From the NCBI GenBank assembly GCA_934481325.1, contig CAKSPL010000006.1, positions 1-25,621 of the forward strand: 25,621 nucleotides of DNA. The letters are read 5' to 3'. Origin of the DNA: an uncultured Eubacteriales bacterium (GTDB lineage: Bacteria; Bacillota; Clostridia; Oscillospirales; CAG-272). The notes below the pieces were generated by a model, which was given only the letters and a program-made list of their open reading frames with translations, did no database searches and was not told the DNA's origin. The translations under genes and the position numbers were made by a program. Below, piece after piece: positions 7,483-15,556 of the stretch (the stretch's first letter is position 1; each line of letters begins with the position of its first letter).

Positions 7483-7800
7483 CAAGGGGGGTGCCTTTTA
7501 GGAAAGGCACCCCCCTTGACCCCCCTTCAAAACTTTTCACACAAAAGAAGTCTGCCGTCGTTAATTTTCCTGTAATGCGGCGGCTCTTTTGCTGCTTTGG
7601 GTTCACACGCCCAAATTCCGGCGTAAGTTGTGTAAAAATTTTTGAAGGAGTCAAGAGGGGACTTTTTGTAAAAAGTCCCCTTTTGGCGTTTCTTTGCACG
7701 ACAAAGGGGCAATGCCCCTTTGTCCACTTTCTTTGCGCCTACTCCCTGCAAAGAAGGCGGGCAAGCCCGCTTGCTGTGTAACGGTTCTTTGGGCTTAAAA
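7483..7800 (+). repeat. Copy 3, the most complete copy of the composite intergenic hairpin repeat
   Basis: Order of parts: hairpin A (7483-7518, 16-bp perfect stem, arm CAAGGGGGGTGCCTTT); gacccccctt and caaaacttttcacac; taatgcggcggctc; the module (gctttgggttcacacg, cccaaa); tgtgtaaaaatttttgaa; hairpin B (7656-7681, arm AGGGGACTTTTT); and a tail with small palindromes at ggggcaatgcccc and gcgggcaagcccgc. It fills the gap between the convergent ydj-type operon and the ABC exporter gene. Either hairpin could end transcription from one side. No gene is supported here; frames across it translate only the repeat. Confidence 0.85.
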
Positions 7801-7836
7801 CGCGTTGCCCGCGGTGCCGCAGATGGTGTGCGTGAA

Positions 7837-9561
7837 TCAGGAAAGCCCCGAAATCCGAAACTGGCTCCGGTACAGCTCCGCATACATTCCGCCCTTGGCA
7901 ATCAATTCGTCGTGCGTGCCCTCTTCCATCACCGTGCCGTTGTCGATTACGGCAATGCGGCTGGCGTTTTTCACCGTGGAAAGCCGGTGCGCCACCACCA
8001 GCGTGGTGCGCCCGCGGCACAATTCGTCCAAAGCCTCCTGAATCAGGATTTCGGTGGCGTTGTCCAAGGCACTGGTTGCCTCGTCCAGAATCAGAATCGG
8101 CGGGTTTTTGAGAAACACCCGCGCGATGGACAGCCGTTGCTTCTGCCCGCCGGAAAGGCGCACCCCGCGCTCCCCGATTTCGGTGTCGTATCCCCGGGGC
8201 AGGCTCATCACATAGTCGTGAATATTGGCGCGCTTTGCCGCCTCAATCACCTCTGCCTCGCCGGCATCCGGTCTGCCGTAAAGGATATTGTCACGGATGG
8301 AAGCGTTAAACAGATAAACGTCCTGCTGCACGATGCCGATGCTACGCCGAAGGGACTGCATCGTTACCCCGTTGATATTCTGCCCGTCCACGGTAACGGC
8401 ACCCCCGGTTACGGTGTAAAAACGGGGAATCAGATGACAAATGGTGGTTTTCCCCCCTCCGGAGGGACCCACCAGCGCAAAGGTTTCTCCCGCGTGGATG
8501 TCAAGGTTGACTCCGCGCAACACCTCCCGCGCCCCGTCATAGGAGTAGGACACCCCCGAAAACACAATATCCCCCCTTACGTGCTGCAAAACAGTAGCAT
8601 CCGGGGCGTCCCTTTCGGGTGGTTCGTCCATAATTTCCACAAAGCGGCGAAAGCCCGCCGCGCCGTCCTCAAACTGTTCCGTGAACCGAATCAGCGTCAT
8701 CACCGGGGAAACGAAAATATTGACCGATACCACGAATGCCGAATAATCCCCGAAATTGATTTCCCCGTTATAAAGGAAAATCCCACCCGCAATCAGCACC
8801 ACCACGTTGAACACGTTGGTAATGAACGTGGTGGAGGAATGAAACAGCCCCATCGCAAAATACGCCTTTTTGCGCGCGTTTTTGAAACGGGTGTTTCCGC
8901 GCTCGAATTTTTCCTGCTCCTTTTCGGCATTGCCAAAGGCTTTGGTTACGCGGATGCCCGAAATACTGCTTTCTGCCGCGGCGTTGATTTCGGCAATGGA
9001 ACGGCGGCTTTCGGTAAAAGCACGGTCCATCCGCCCGCGCAGGAGAAACGCCACCGCGAAAAGGAGCGGTGCCAGCGCAAAGACAATCAGCGTCAGCTTC
9101 AGATGAATCCCCGAAAGATAAACGAAAGAAATCACGATGGTCAGCGTGGAGATAATCACGTTTTCGGGGCCGTGATGCGCCAGCTCGCTGATGTCCATCA
9201 GGTCGTTGGTCAGGCGTGACATCAGCTTGCCGGTTTCGTGCTCGTCAAAAAAGCGGTACGGCAGGGTTTCCAGATGCCGGAACATATCACTGCGCATCTG
9301 TGCCTGCATCCGCACGCCCATCATATGCCCGAAAAACTGAATGAAAAATTCCAGCAGCATCTGCACAACGTAAAGCCCCAGCAAAAGGACGGCGGCAATC
9401 ACAATGGCGCGCACCCTGCGGTTGGGAATCAGATCGTTGAGCATTGCCCGTGTGACCATCGGGTAAACCACCCCGATCAGCGAAACAAGCAACGAAGCCA
9501 GCATATCCGCGGAAAAAAGCAAACGGTGCGGCTTATAATAAGAAAGAAAACGCTTGAGCAT
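7837..9561 (-). CDS. ABC transporter, fused permease/ATP-binding exporter (MsbA/LmrA type)
   Basis: A 574-residue half-transporter that would work as a homodimer or with a partner. Residues 1-300 are a type I exporter membrane domain with six predicted helices (for example about 17-40, 52-76, 137-176 and 250-290). Residues about 330-574 are the nucleotide-binding domain: Walker A GPSGGGKT at 365-372, Q-loop in GIVQQD near 413, signature LSGGQ at 469-473, Walker B ILILDE with the catalytic Glu at 494, and the switch His at 525. All key residues are intact, so it should be active. The substrate (drug, lipid or peptide) cannot be told. GGAGGAGG precedes the ATG. It lies 120 bp behind mnmG on the same strand and may be cotranscribed. 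Confidence 0.95.
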   Translation of the reverse strand: MLKRFLSYYKPHRLLFSADMLASLLVSLIGVVYPMVTRAMLNDLIPNRRVRAIVIAAVLLLGLYVVQMLLEFFIQFFGHMMGVRMQAQMRSDMFRHLETLPYRFFDEHETGKLMSRLTNDLMDISELAHHGPENVIISTLTIVISFVYLSGIHLKLTLIVFALAPLLFAVAFLLRGRMDRAFTESRRSIAEINAAAESSISGIRVTKAFGNAEKEQEKFERGNTRFKNARKKAYFAMGLFHSSTTFITNVFNVVVLIAGGIFLYNGEINFGDYSAFVVSVNIFVSPVMTLIRFTEQFEDGAAGFRRFVEIMDEPPERDAPDATVLQHVRGDIVFSGVSYSYDGAREVLRGVNLDIHAGETFALVGPSGGGKTTICHLIPRFYTVTGGAVTVDGQNINGVTMQSLRRSIGIVQQDVYLFNASIRDNILYGRPDAGEAEVIEAAKRANIHDYVMSLPRGYDTEIGERGVRLSGGQKQRLSIARVFLKNPPILILDEATSALDNATEILIQEALDELCRGRTTLVVAHRLSTVKNASRIAVIDNGTVMEEGTHDELIAKGGMYAELYRSQFRISGLS

Positions 9562-9573
9562 CCATACCTCCTC

Positions 9574-9600
9574 CCCGCCGAGACCTTGGCGGGGAAATTT
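9574..9600 (-). promoter_or_regulatory. Hairpin touching the ribosome binding site of the ABC exporter
   Basis: A 7-bp stem (arm CCCCGCC, 8-nt loop) runs directly into the GGGGAGGAGG ribosome binding site of the exporter on the minus strand. In the mRNA it could limit ribosome access. Read on the plus strand the same hairpin is followed by aaattttt and could act as a terminator in that direction. The role is inferred from position only. Confidence 0.35.
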
Positions 9601-9681
9601 TTATCATAGGGTAACGGCGGCATCCGAACCCGGTTTCGGGCAAAAAGCGTAAAGCGGACGGCGGGGGAACCCCCGGCGCGC

Positions 9682-11547
9682 TTATCGGATGCCGAGATAA
9701 ATCAGCAATACCGAAATATCCGCAGGGCTGACGCCGCTGATGCGGGATGCCTGCCCCACGGTCATCGGCTTTTGCGCGTTCAGCTTTTGCGCCGCCTCAA
9801 TGCGAAGTCCGGTGATTTTGGCATAGTCAAGGTCGTTCGGTATCGTCCTTGACTCAAATTTCTCGTGGCGGGCTACCTCGGCAAGTTCCCGGCTGATATA
9901 GCCCTCGTATTTTATCTGAACCTCCACGGAAAGTGCCTCCCGCCGCGTCAATACCGGGCGTTCCGGGTCAAGGACGGCAAGGGCGGCGTAGTCGATTCCC
10001 GGGCGGCGCAACAATTCCGCCAGGGAAACCCCGCTGGCAACCGCCGTCAGCCCCCGCTCCGTGAGAAAGGGGTTGACGCGCTCCGGGGAAAGATGCGTTG
10101 CCCCAAGGCGGGCAATTTCCCCCCGGATGTGCGTCTGTTTTTCGCAGAATGCGGCGTATGCCGCGTCCCCGACCAATCCCACGCGCCGCCCCAGGGGCGT
10201 AAGGCGTGCGTCTGCGTTATCCTGCCGCAAAATCAGGCGGTATTCCGAGCGCGAGGTCATCATCCGATACGGCTCGTTGGTTCCTTTGGTGATCAGATCG
10301 TCCACCAACGTACCGAGATAGGAGCTGGAACGGGAAAGAATCAACGGTTCCTCCCCCTTGACCTTCAACGCGGCGTTGATGCCCGCCAGCAGTCCCTGTG
10401 CCGCCGCCTCCTCATAGCCGGAGGTGCCGTTGAACTGCCCCGCGCCGAAAAGCCCCGGGATGTGATGAAATTCCAGCGTTGCCGAAAGTGCGGTTGGGTC
10501 ACAGCAGTCATACTCGATGGCATAGGCGTAGCGCATCGTTTCGGCGTGGGAAAAGCCCGGCAGAGTGGCAAGCATTTTTTCCTGCACGTCGGTAGGCATA
10601 GAGGTGGAAAAGCCTTGCAGGTAAAGCTCCTCCGTGTCCGCGCCCAGCGGCTCCAAAAAGAGCTGATGGCGTTCCTTGTCCGCAAAACGGACGATTTTAT
10701 CCTCGATAGAGGGGCAATAACGCGGCCCCGTGCCGTGGATATGCCCGCCGTACATTGCGGAGCGGTTGAGGTTTTCGCGGATGACGCGGTGCGTTTCGGC
10801 GTTGGTATACACGATATGGCAAGGAAGTTGTGAAGCGTCCTTGACATAGTCCTCCGCCGTGGATGCGGAAAAAGGAATCGGGTTCTCCTCCCCCGGTTGC
10901 TCCTCCAATACCGAAAAATCCACCGAGCGGCGGTTAATCCGCGCCGGTGTGCCGGTTTTGAAGCGGCGAAGCGGCACCCCGATGCGGGCAAGTGCCGCGG
11001 AAAGCCCCTTGGAGGGAAGAAATCCGTCCGGCCCGCTTTCGTAGTTGACGTCCCCCACAAACACGCGGCTGTCAAGATAGGTGCCTGCCGCCACAATCAC
11101 ACATTCACAGGTGAAAACATCCCCCAACCGTGTGGTGACCGAGGAAACAGCCCCCGCACCGTCCAGCGTAACGTCGGTTACCTCTCCCTGCACCACGCGC
11201 AGGTTTGCGGTGGTTTCCAGACAGTGCTTCATATAAATATGATAGCGTTTGCGGTCTGCCTGCACCCGTTTGGAATGTACGGCGGCTCCCTTGCCGAGAT
11301 TCAGCGTGCGGGATTGCAAGGTAACCCGGTCCGCCGCCTTGCCCATTTCGCCGCCCAACGCGTCAATTTCATATACGAGATGCCCCTTTGCCGTGCCGCC
11401 GATGGAGGGGTTACAGGGCATATTGGCGATGGATTCCAGCGACATTGTGAACAGCACGGTGTCCACGCCCAACCGGGCAGACGCAAGTGCCGCCTCAATC
11501 CCTGCGTGACCCCCGCCTATGACAATAACTTTTGCGTGATGATTCAT
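9682..11547 (-). CDS. mnmG: tRNA uridine-5-carboxymethylaminomethyl modification enzyme MnmG (GidA)
   Basis: A 621-residue FAD protein which, with MnmE, installs the carboxymethylaminomethyl group on U34 of certain tRNAs. The FAD-binding motif VIGGGHAGIEAA starts at residue 9. Other family signatures are NPSIGGTAKGHL, the ARxxxD-type PARINRRSVDFS segment, GTNEPYRMMTSRSEYRLILRQDNAD and the C-terminal MTVGQASRISGVSPADISVLLIYL helix. Length and ends match full-length MnmG. CAGGAG lies 3-4 nt before the ATG, rather close. In many Firmicutes mnmG is followed by rsmG and noc near the origin. Here rsmG lies about 9 kb away on the other strand and mnmE is not in the window. Confidence 0.98.
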   Translation of the reverse strand: MNHHAKVIVIGGGHAGIEAALASARLGVDTVLFTMSLESIANMPCNPSIGGTAKGHLVYEIDALGGEMGKAADRVTLQSRTLNLGKGAAVHSKRVQADRKRYHIYMKHCLETTANLRVVQGEVTDVTLDGAGAVSSVTTRLGDVFTCECVIVAAGTYLDSRVFVGDVNYESGPDGFLPSKGLSAALARIGVPLRRFKTGTPARINRRSVDFSVLEEQPGEENPIPFSASTAEDYVKDASQLPCHIVYTNAETHRVIRENLNRSAMYGGHIHGTGPRYCPSIEDKIVRFADKERHQLFLEPLGADTEELYLQGFSTSMPTDVQEKMLATLPGFSHAETMRYAYAIEYDCCDPTALSATLEFHHIPGLFGAGQFNGTSGYEEAAAQGLLAGINAALKVKGEEPLILSRSSSYLGTLVDDLITKGTNEPYRMMTSRSEYRLILRQDNADARLTPLGRRVGLVGDAAYAAFCEKQTHIRGEIARLGATHLSPERVNPFLTERGLTAVASGVSLAELLRRPGIDYAALAVLDPERPVLTRREALSVEVQIKYEGYISRELAEVARHEKFESRTIPNDLDYAKITGLRIEAAQKLNAQKPMTVGQASRISGVSPADISVLLIYLGIR

Positions 11548-11588
11548 AAACTCCTGCCGGGCTCATCTCGCGCCCGCCTTCTCCTTTC

Positions 11589-11810
11589 GCCAGAGGAAAC
11601 TTTTTGCCAGAGGAAACTTTTTGAAAAAAGTTTCCTCTGGACTCCTTCAAAAACTTTTACACGGCTGATGCCACACTTTGATTGCGCAAACCCAAAACAA
11701 CGCGAGAACCCATCAGCCGCCGTCGAAAACGAAATTCGCGAATAGTACCATACTTTGAACTCGCGTACCCAAATTAACGCGTCAGCCTATCAGCCCCGCC
11801 GCAGGCGGCA
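11589..11810 (-). repeat. Copy 4 of the composite repeat, with two modules and a different hairpin
   Basis: On the minus strand two modules in a row (gctgataggctgacgcgtta, then gcgttgttttgggtttgc) lead through gtgtaaaagtttttgaagga into a perfect 16-bp hairpin (11640-11607, arm CCAGAGGAAACTTTTT). A further copy of one arm lies directly behind it at 11605-11589. The hairpin arm differs completely from those of the other copies although the flanks are conserved. The left end enters the last codons of the inositol-monophosphatase-family gene. It fills the gap before mnmG; no gene or clear promoter was found in it. Confidence 0.75.
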
Positions 11811-12576
11811 GGCGGGAAAGCAGCTCGTTGTGAAGGATTCCGTTGGAGCAGGCAATATCGGACTTTCCGCGATAGGTGACCGGGTTTCCCTCAAAATCCG
11901 TGATTTTTCCGCCCGCCTCGGTGAGAATCACCGCGCCCGCGGCGAAATCCCAAAGCGAGAGATTTCGTTCCGCATAAACCCCCACGCGCCCGTCTGCCGT
12001 ATGGCAAAGGTCGATTGTGGCGGCACCGGAGCGGCGGATATCGATACAGGAGAGATAAAGCCTCTTTGCGATGGCAAACAGCTCGTCCGCGGATTCCTTG
12101 TGATAGGGCATCGTTCCCACTGCCGCCAGCACCTGCGAGAGCTTTTCTGCCCTGCTCACGCGGATCGGCTTGCCGTTTTTTGTGGCTCCCTTGCCCTTTT
12201 CGGCAAAATAAAATTCATCGGTATACGGCTGATAAATCGCGCCGAGTACCGGCTCTCCCCCGTACAGCACGCCCAGGGAAACCGCGGACATTCCGTATCC
12301 GAAAACGAAATTGGTCGTGCCGTCAATCGGGTCAAGCACAAAGGTCGGCACCGCCTCGTCAATCGGCGGGGCGGCTTCCTCCTCCCCGAGAAATGCAAAA
12401 TCGGGATAACGCACCGCCAGCTCTTGCTTCAGGGTCGTTTCCACAAGGAGGTCTTTTTCGGTTACAAAATCATTGGCGTGCTTGGTGTGTACCTCGCTCT
12501 CGGTCGGCAGGGTGAGCAAAACGCCCCTTAGCTCCCGGAGAAGCGGTTCCAGCTCGGATTTTTCAGGCAGGCTCAT
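11782..12576 (-). CDS. Inositol monophosphatase family protein
   Basis: A 264-residue Mg-dependent phosphatase of the IMPase/SuhB/CysQ superfamily. The metal-binding signatures are all present: LGEEE (Glu ligands), DPIDGTTNF (Asp ligands and the catalytic Thr), and the C-terminal WDFAAGAVILTEAGG with its Asp ligand. The family removes phosphate from inositol 1-phosphate, 3'-phosphoadenosine phosphate or sugar phosphates; which one applies here cannot be decided. AAGGAG lies 5-7 nt before the ATG and overlaps the stop codon region of the upstream membrane protein gene (9 nt gap), so translation is probably coupled. It belongs to the dut-maf transcription unit. The C-terminal end (LPPAAGLIG) lies in the edge of the composite repeat. 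Confidence 0.93.
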   Translation of the reverse strand: MSLPEKSELEPLLRELRGVLLTLPTESEVHTKHANDFVTEKDLLVETTLKQELAVRYPDFAFLGEEEAAPPIDEAVPTFVLDPIDGTTNFVFGYGMSAVSLGVLYGGEPVLGAIYQPYTDEFYFAEKGKGATKNGKPIRVSRAEKLSQVLAAVGTMPYHKESADELFAIAKRLYLSCIDIRRSGAATIDLCHTADGRVGVYAERNLSLWDFAAGAVILTEAGGKITDFEGNPVTYRGKSDIACSNGILHNELLSRLPPAAGLIG

Positions 12577-12585
12577 AATAGCTCC

Positions 12586-13146
12586 TTAATAGCGCGTTTC
12601 TCGCACCGTTGTGGCACTTTTGTTGTAAAAACGGCAAACCGACAGTGCTTTTTCGGTCGCCTCAAAGTAAAGGATGGCGCGGCGTTTTTCCTTTTCCTTT
12701 TTGTTTTCGTATTCAAACAGCATCAGGTAAACGTCCGGGGAGGAAAGCGAAGAAATGGCGTGAAACTCCCGCTCCGGGCGGTAATTTTCCGCCGTGGCGC
12801 GCGCCCGCCCGTCATCCAACGGGGCAATCAGCACGGCGTCCCGGAGGGGGATTTCCAGTATTTTTTTGCGGGATCGCCCGCCAAACACCTTGGTAAAGGT
12901 GAAAACGCCGGAGGTAATGGAATATTCATACTCCACCGAAACATAACGCCAGGTGGCAAAAATCAAAATTCCGGTGGTGACGGGAATCAGGGCCAGCAAC
13001 GGCACCAGAATCCGCGTAGTCAGCCCCATCATGACCCACGCCAGCACAAACGAAACGTAAAGAAAAATCATCCCCGCGCGAAAAAGAATCCATTTCCCCT
13101 CGATTTTTTGGCGCACGGTGTATTCGTAAGTGGAAAACTCATTCAC
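12586..13146 (-). CDS. Conserved clostridial membrane protein (resembles DUF6106)
   Basis: A 186-residue protein with two membrane helices close together (about residues 25-45 and 47-66), preceded by a short cytoplasmic segment MNEFSTYEYTVRQKIEGKW. The remainder is a soluble domain resembling a PH-like fold: VSVEYEYSITSGVFTFTKVFGGRSRKKILEIPLRDA is a pattern seen in small membrane proteins with bacterial PH domains. I associate it with DUF6106, but this is from memory. The start is GTG at 13146 with AGGGGG about 9 nt upstream; a nearby ATG is out of frame. It lies 46 nt behind maf and 9 nt before the phosphatase gene in the same operon. Function unknown. Confidence 0.8.
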   Translation of the reverse strand: MNEFSTYEYTVRQKIEGKWILFRAGMIFLYVSFVLAWVMMGLTTRILVPLLALIPVTTGILIFATWRYVSVEYEYSITSGVFTFTKVFGGRSRKKILEIPLRDAVLIAPLDDGRARATAENYRPEREFHAISSLSSPDVYLMLFEYENKKEKEKRRAILYFEATEKALSVCRFYNKSATTVRETRY

Positions 13147-13192
13147 GCAAAAATCCCCCTTTTCTCATCCCGTTCGGTACCCTTTCGGCAAA

Positions 13193-13786
13193 TTACAGCT
13201 CCGTGAGGTGCAAGCCGAGAAAGGAGAGGAGCAACCGGTCAAGGCAGTAAACCGGAAGCCCGACCACGTTGAAATACTCCCCGTCCAGTCCCTTGATAAA
13301 AACGGACGCCAGCCCCTGCACGGCGTAAGCCCCCGCTTTGTCGCGCGGTTCACCGCTTTTTACATACCATTCAATCTCTTTTTCGCTCATCGGGGCAAAA
13401 TGCACGCGCGTAATCTGCGCATCCGCGATTTCCCGCTCCCCGCAAAGCAATGCCACCCCGCTGATCACGCGGTGGGCTTTGCCCGAAAGCCTGCGGAGCA
13501 TCCGCGCGGCATCCGCATCGTCCTTCGGCTTGCCGAGGATTTCCCCGTCGTTTTCCACCACCGTGTCGGCCGCGATAATCAGCGTATCCCCGTTCCATTC
13601 TCCCCTTGCGGCAAGAATTTCCCGCACGGCGTGCGCCTTGCGCAGGGCAAGCTCTCTGACCAGTGCCACGGGGTCGGTGATATCGGAGCTTTCGTCCGCG
13701 TCGGCGGGCAGAATTTCAAATTGCACCCCGAGTGTGCGGAGTATTTCGCTCCTGCGGGGTGAGGCGGAAGCCAGTACAACCCGCAT
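13193..13786 (-). CDS. maf: Maf-like nucleoside triphosphate pyrophosphatase
   Basis: A 197-residue house-cleaning pyrophosphatase that hydrolyses non-canonical or modified nucleotides (dTTP/UTP class in close relatives), linked in Bacillus to septum arrest. Signatures: LASASPRRSEIL at the N-terminus, AADTVV with the catalytic Asp, LGKPKD, SGEPRDKAGAYAVQG and EYFNVVGLPVYCL. The usual AGAYGIQG is AGAYAVQG here, a mild change. The ATG overlaps the dut stop codon by one base (TAATG), so the two are translationally coupled. Together with dut it forms a nucleotide-pool sanitation pair. Confidence 0.96.
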   Translation of the reverse strand: MRVVLASASPRRSEILRTLGVQFEILPADADESSDITDPVALVRELALRKAHAVREILAARGEWNGDTLIIAADTVVENDGEILGKPKDDADAARMLRRLSGKAHRVISGVALLCGEREIADAQITRVHFAPMSEKEIEWYVKSGEPRDKAGAYAVQGLASVFIKGLDGEYFNVVGLPVYCLDRLLLSFLGLHLTEL

Positions 13787-14229
13787 TATTTCACCCCCGT
13801 GGAACCGAAACCGCCCGCGCCGCGCGCGGTTTCGTCCAGCTCCTCCACCGGCAGGAATGCGGCGGCAAGCACGGGCAGGAACATCAGCTGTGCAACCCGG
13901 TCACCCGGCATCACGGTAAAGGTTTCTTCGGAGGTATTGAGCAAGCCTACGCAAATTTCGCCCCGGTAGTCCGCATCGATGACGCCGATGCCGTTGGAAA
14001 GGCAAATGCCTTTTTTCACGGCAAGCCCGCTTCTTGCGGCAACAATTGCCACCACGTCCCGCGTTTCGGGGGCGATGGCGATTCCGGTGGGAATCATCAC
14101 CCGCCCGCGGGGGGCGATTTCGACCGGTGCGTCGATGGCGGCGCGCAAATCCACCGCCGCGGAGCCCTGTGTGGCGTAGGTGGGCAGGGTCTGTCCTCCG
14201 GTGAGTTTGATTTTGACGTTCAGTTCCAT
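13786..14229 (-). CDS. dut: Deoxyuridine 5'-triphosphate nucleotidohydrolase (dUTPase)
   Basis: A 147-residue trimeric dUTPase that converts dUTP to dUMP and pyrophosphate, keeping uracil out of DNA and feeding thymidylate synthesis. All five motifs are visible: GSAAVDLRA (1), ARSGLA (2), NGIGVIDADYRGE with the catalytic Asp and uracil-binding Tyr (3), GDRVAQL (4) and RGAGGFGSTG, the C-terminal nucleotide-covering arm (5). AAGGAG lies 7 nt upstream of the ATG. This Shine-Dalgarno adjoins the T run of the terminator behind mtlD, so there is no room for a separate promoter. The next genes on the same strand are maf, the membrane protein and the phosphatase. Confidence 0.98.
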   Translation of the reverse strand: MELNVKIKLTGGQTLPTYATQGSAAVDLRAAIDAPVEIAPRGRVMIPTGIAIAPETRDVVAIVAARSGLAVKKGICLSNGIGVIDADYRGEICVGLLNTSEETFTVMPGDRVAQLMFLPVLAAAFLPVEELDETARGAGGFGSTGVK

Positions 14230-14241
14230 TTTTTTGCTCCT

Positions 14242-14273
14242 TAAAAAGCCGGGTGAAGTAAAAACACCCGGCT
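14242..14273 (-). terminator. Terminator behind mtlD, adjoining the dut ribosome binding site
   Basis: On the minus strand a 9-bp stem (arm AGCCGGGTG) with a 9-nt loop is followed by five T and then directly by AAGGAG, the dut ribosome binding site. A normal intrinsic terminator would cut dut off from upstream transcription, yet no promoter fits between it and dut. It may therefore be leaky or act as an attenuator. Confidence 0.8.
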
Positions 14274-14307
14274 ATGTGATGAGTTTTACGGCTTTTTGCG
14301 CCCGGGC

Positions 14308-15525
14308 TTAGTGTGTATTCTTCATCCCGGCAAGGGTTTCCACAAACACGGAGAAGGGTGCCTTTTCCACAAAGAGATCGTAGAATTTCCGAATCATTGC
14401 CACATCCGAGGGGTCGGTGACGTTGCTGTATTTGGCAAGCGCGGCTTCCAGTCCGTTTGCTTTGACGAAGTCGGTGATTTCCACCGCGGCGGCATCGGTA
14501 GGCATATCAAAGAGGTAGCCCGCGGCAATGCCCACAGCGATGTGTGCGGGGATTCCGCCCTGCTCGCGCACCATTTTGAACGCGCCGACCAGTCTGTCGT
14601 GTTCCGAGAGCTTGCGCTTGGGGTCTCTGCCCACGCGATCCAGGGAGTCCACCAGCAGCTTGTTTTCAAACCGCACCATCAAGTCTTCCACAAACTGCAT
14701 CGTGTCGTCCAGGGGTGCGCCGTGCCGTTTGGCAAGCGCGCGGGCGGATTCCAGCAGAGCGCGGGTGAGAATGTACTTGATTTCCCCGTCGGTTGCCGCC
14801 TCAAAAATGTAGTTGTAGCCCTTCTGATATGCCATATATGCCATCAGCGCGTGACCCATATTGTGAATCAACAGCTTTCTCTCGATAAAGAACGCAAAGG
14901 GCGAAAACGGCACCAGCTCCTTGATGGGGGGCATTTCGCACCCCACGGGGCGGAAGCCTGCCGCGTCCACCGGAAGCTCGCTGTAAGGCTCGGCACACAC
15001 GGCAAGGGCGTATTTCTCCTTAAATTCTGCGGGTGTGGGCGGCACGGTTCTTCCGACCGACACGCACACAAACCCGATATTTTCCTCAAACCACGCCTTG
15101 TCCGCGGCGGGGATGTGCGGCTCTACCAGCCCGTGCAGGTACTCGTTGGAGCCAATCATATTTTCGCAAATCAGAATATTCAGCGGCTTGCCGAGAGCCT
15201 TGCGGGCAAGAATTGCCTTGGCAAGCAACGGTGCCACGAAGGGGAGAATGTTCACGCCGAGCGCGGTTGCCATAATATCGCATTTTGCGATGCTTTCCAC
15301 CACAGCGGCTTCGTCTTTTCCGTTCACGGCATTGACGTTTTCCACCCATTCCGGCACGTATTCGGTGCCGCGGGTCACGTAAATGGGATACTTTTTCTGT
15401 GCATTCAGCTCGTTAACCACGGCGTCATTCACATCGATAAAAGTGGTTTCGTATCCGGAGAGATAAAACCGCTGACCGATAAATCCGCGCCCGATATTGC
15501 CGGCACCGTACATTACTGCTTTCAT
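14308..15525 (-). CDS. mtlD: Mannitol-1-phosphate 5-dehydrogenase
   Basis: A 405-residue NAD-dependent enzyme of the polyol-specific long-chain dehydrogenase family, interconverting mannitol 1-phosphate and fructose 6-phosphate. The N-terminal Rossmann motif reads MKAVMYGAGNIGRGFIG, followed by FIDVNDAVVNELNAQKKYPI. The C-terminal half has the family segments ICENMIGSNEYL and KLLIHNMGHALMAYMAYQKG, containing the conserved Lys, Asn and His of the active site. The ATG at 15525 is chosen because AAGGAGA lies 6 nt upstream and the Rossmann strand starts at once; a longer frame upstream overlaps tmk. No mannitol PTS genes are nearby. It lies 31 nt behind tmk and is probably read from the tmk promoter. 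Confidence 0.95.
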   Translation of the reverse strand: MKAVMYGAGNIGRGFIGQRFYLSGYETTFIDVNDAVVNELNAQKKYPIYVTRGTEYVPEWVENVNAVNGKDEAAVVESIAKCDIMATALGVNILPFVAPLLAKAILARKALGKPLNILICENMIGSNEYLHGLVEPHIPAADKAWFEENIGFVCVSVGRTVPPTPAEFKEKYALAVCAEPYSELPVDAAGFRPVGCEMPPIKELVPFSPFAFFIERKLLIHNMGHALMAYMAYQKGYNYIFEAATDGEIKYILTRALLESARALAKRHGAPLDDTMQFVEDLMVRFENKLLVDSLDRVGRDPKRKLSEHDRLVGAFKMVREQGGIPAHIAVGIAAGYLFDMPTDAAAVEITDFVKANGLEAALAKYSNVTDPSDVAMIRKFYDLFVEKAPFSVFVETLAGMKNTH

Positions 15526-15556
15526 ACTGTTCTCCTTTATCTGTAAAAAAATAAAT

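Noticed and set aside
4286..7699. A 1137-residue minus-strand open frame across the ydj-type operon
   Set aside because: It lies antisense to three well-supported genes with good ribosome binding sites, has no domain, and starts inside a composite repeat. It reflects high GC content on the opposite strand.
7483..7800. Insertion sequence
   Set aside because: No transposase gene or remnant and no terminal repeats with target duplications could be seen; the element is better described as a short structured repeat.
7720..9219. A 499-residue plus-strand open frame
   Set aside because: It is antisense to the ABC exporter, whose catalytic motifs are complete, and begins in the repeat tail.
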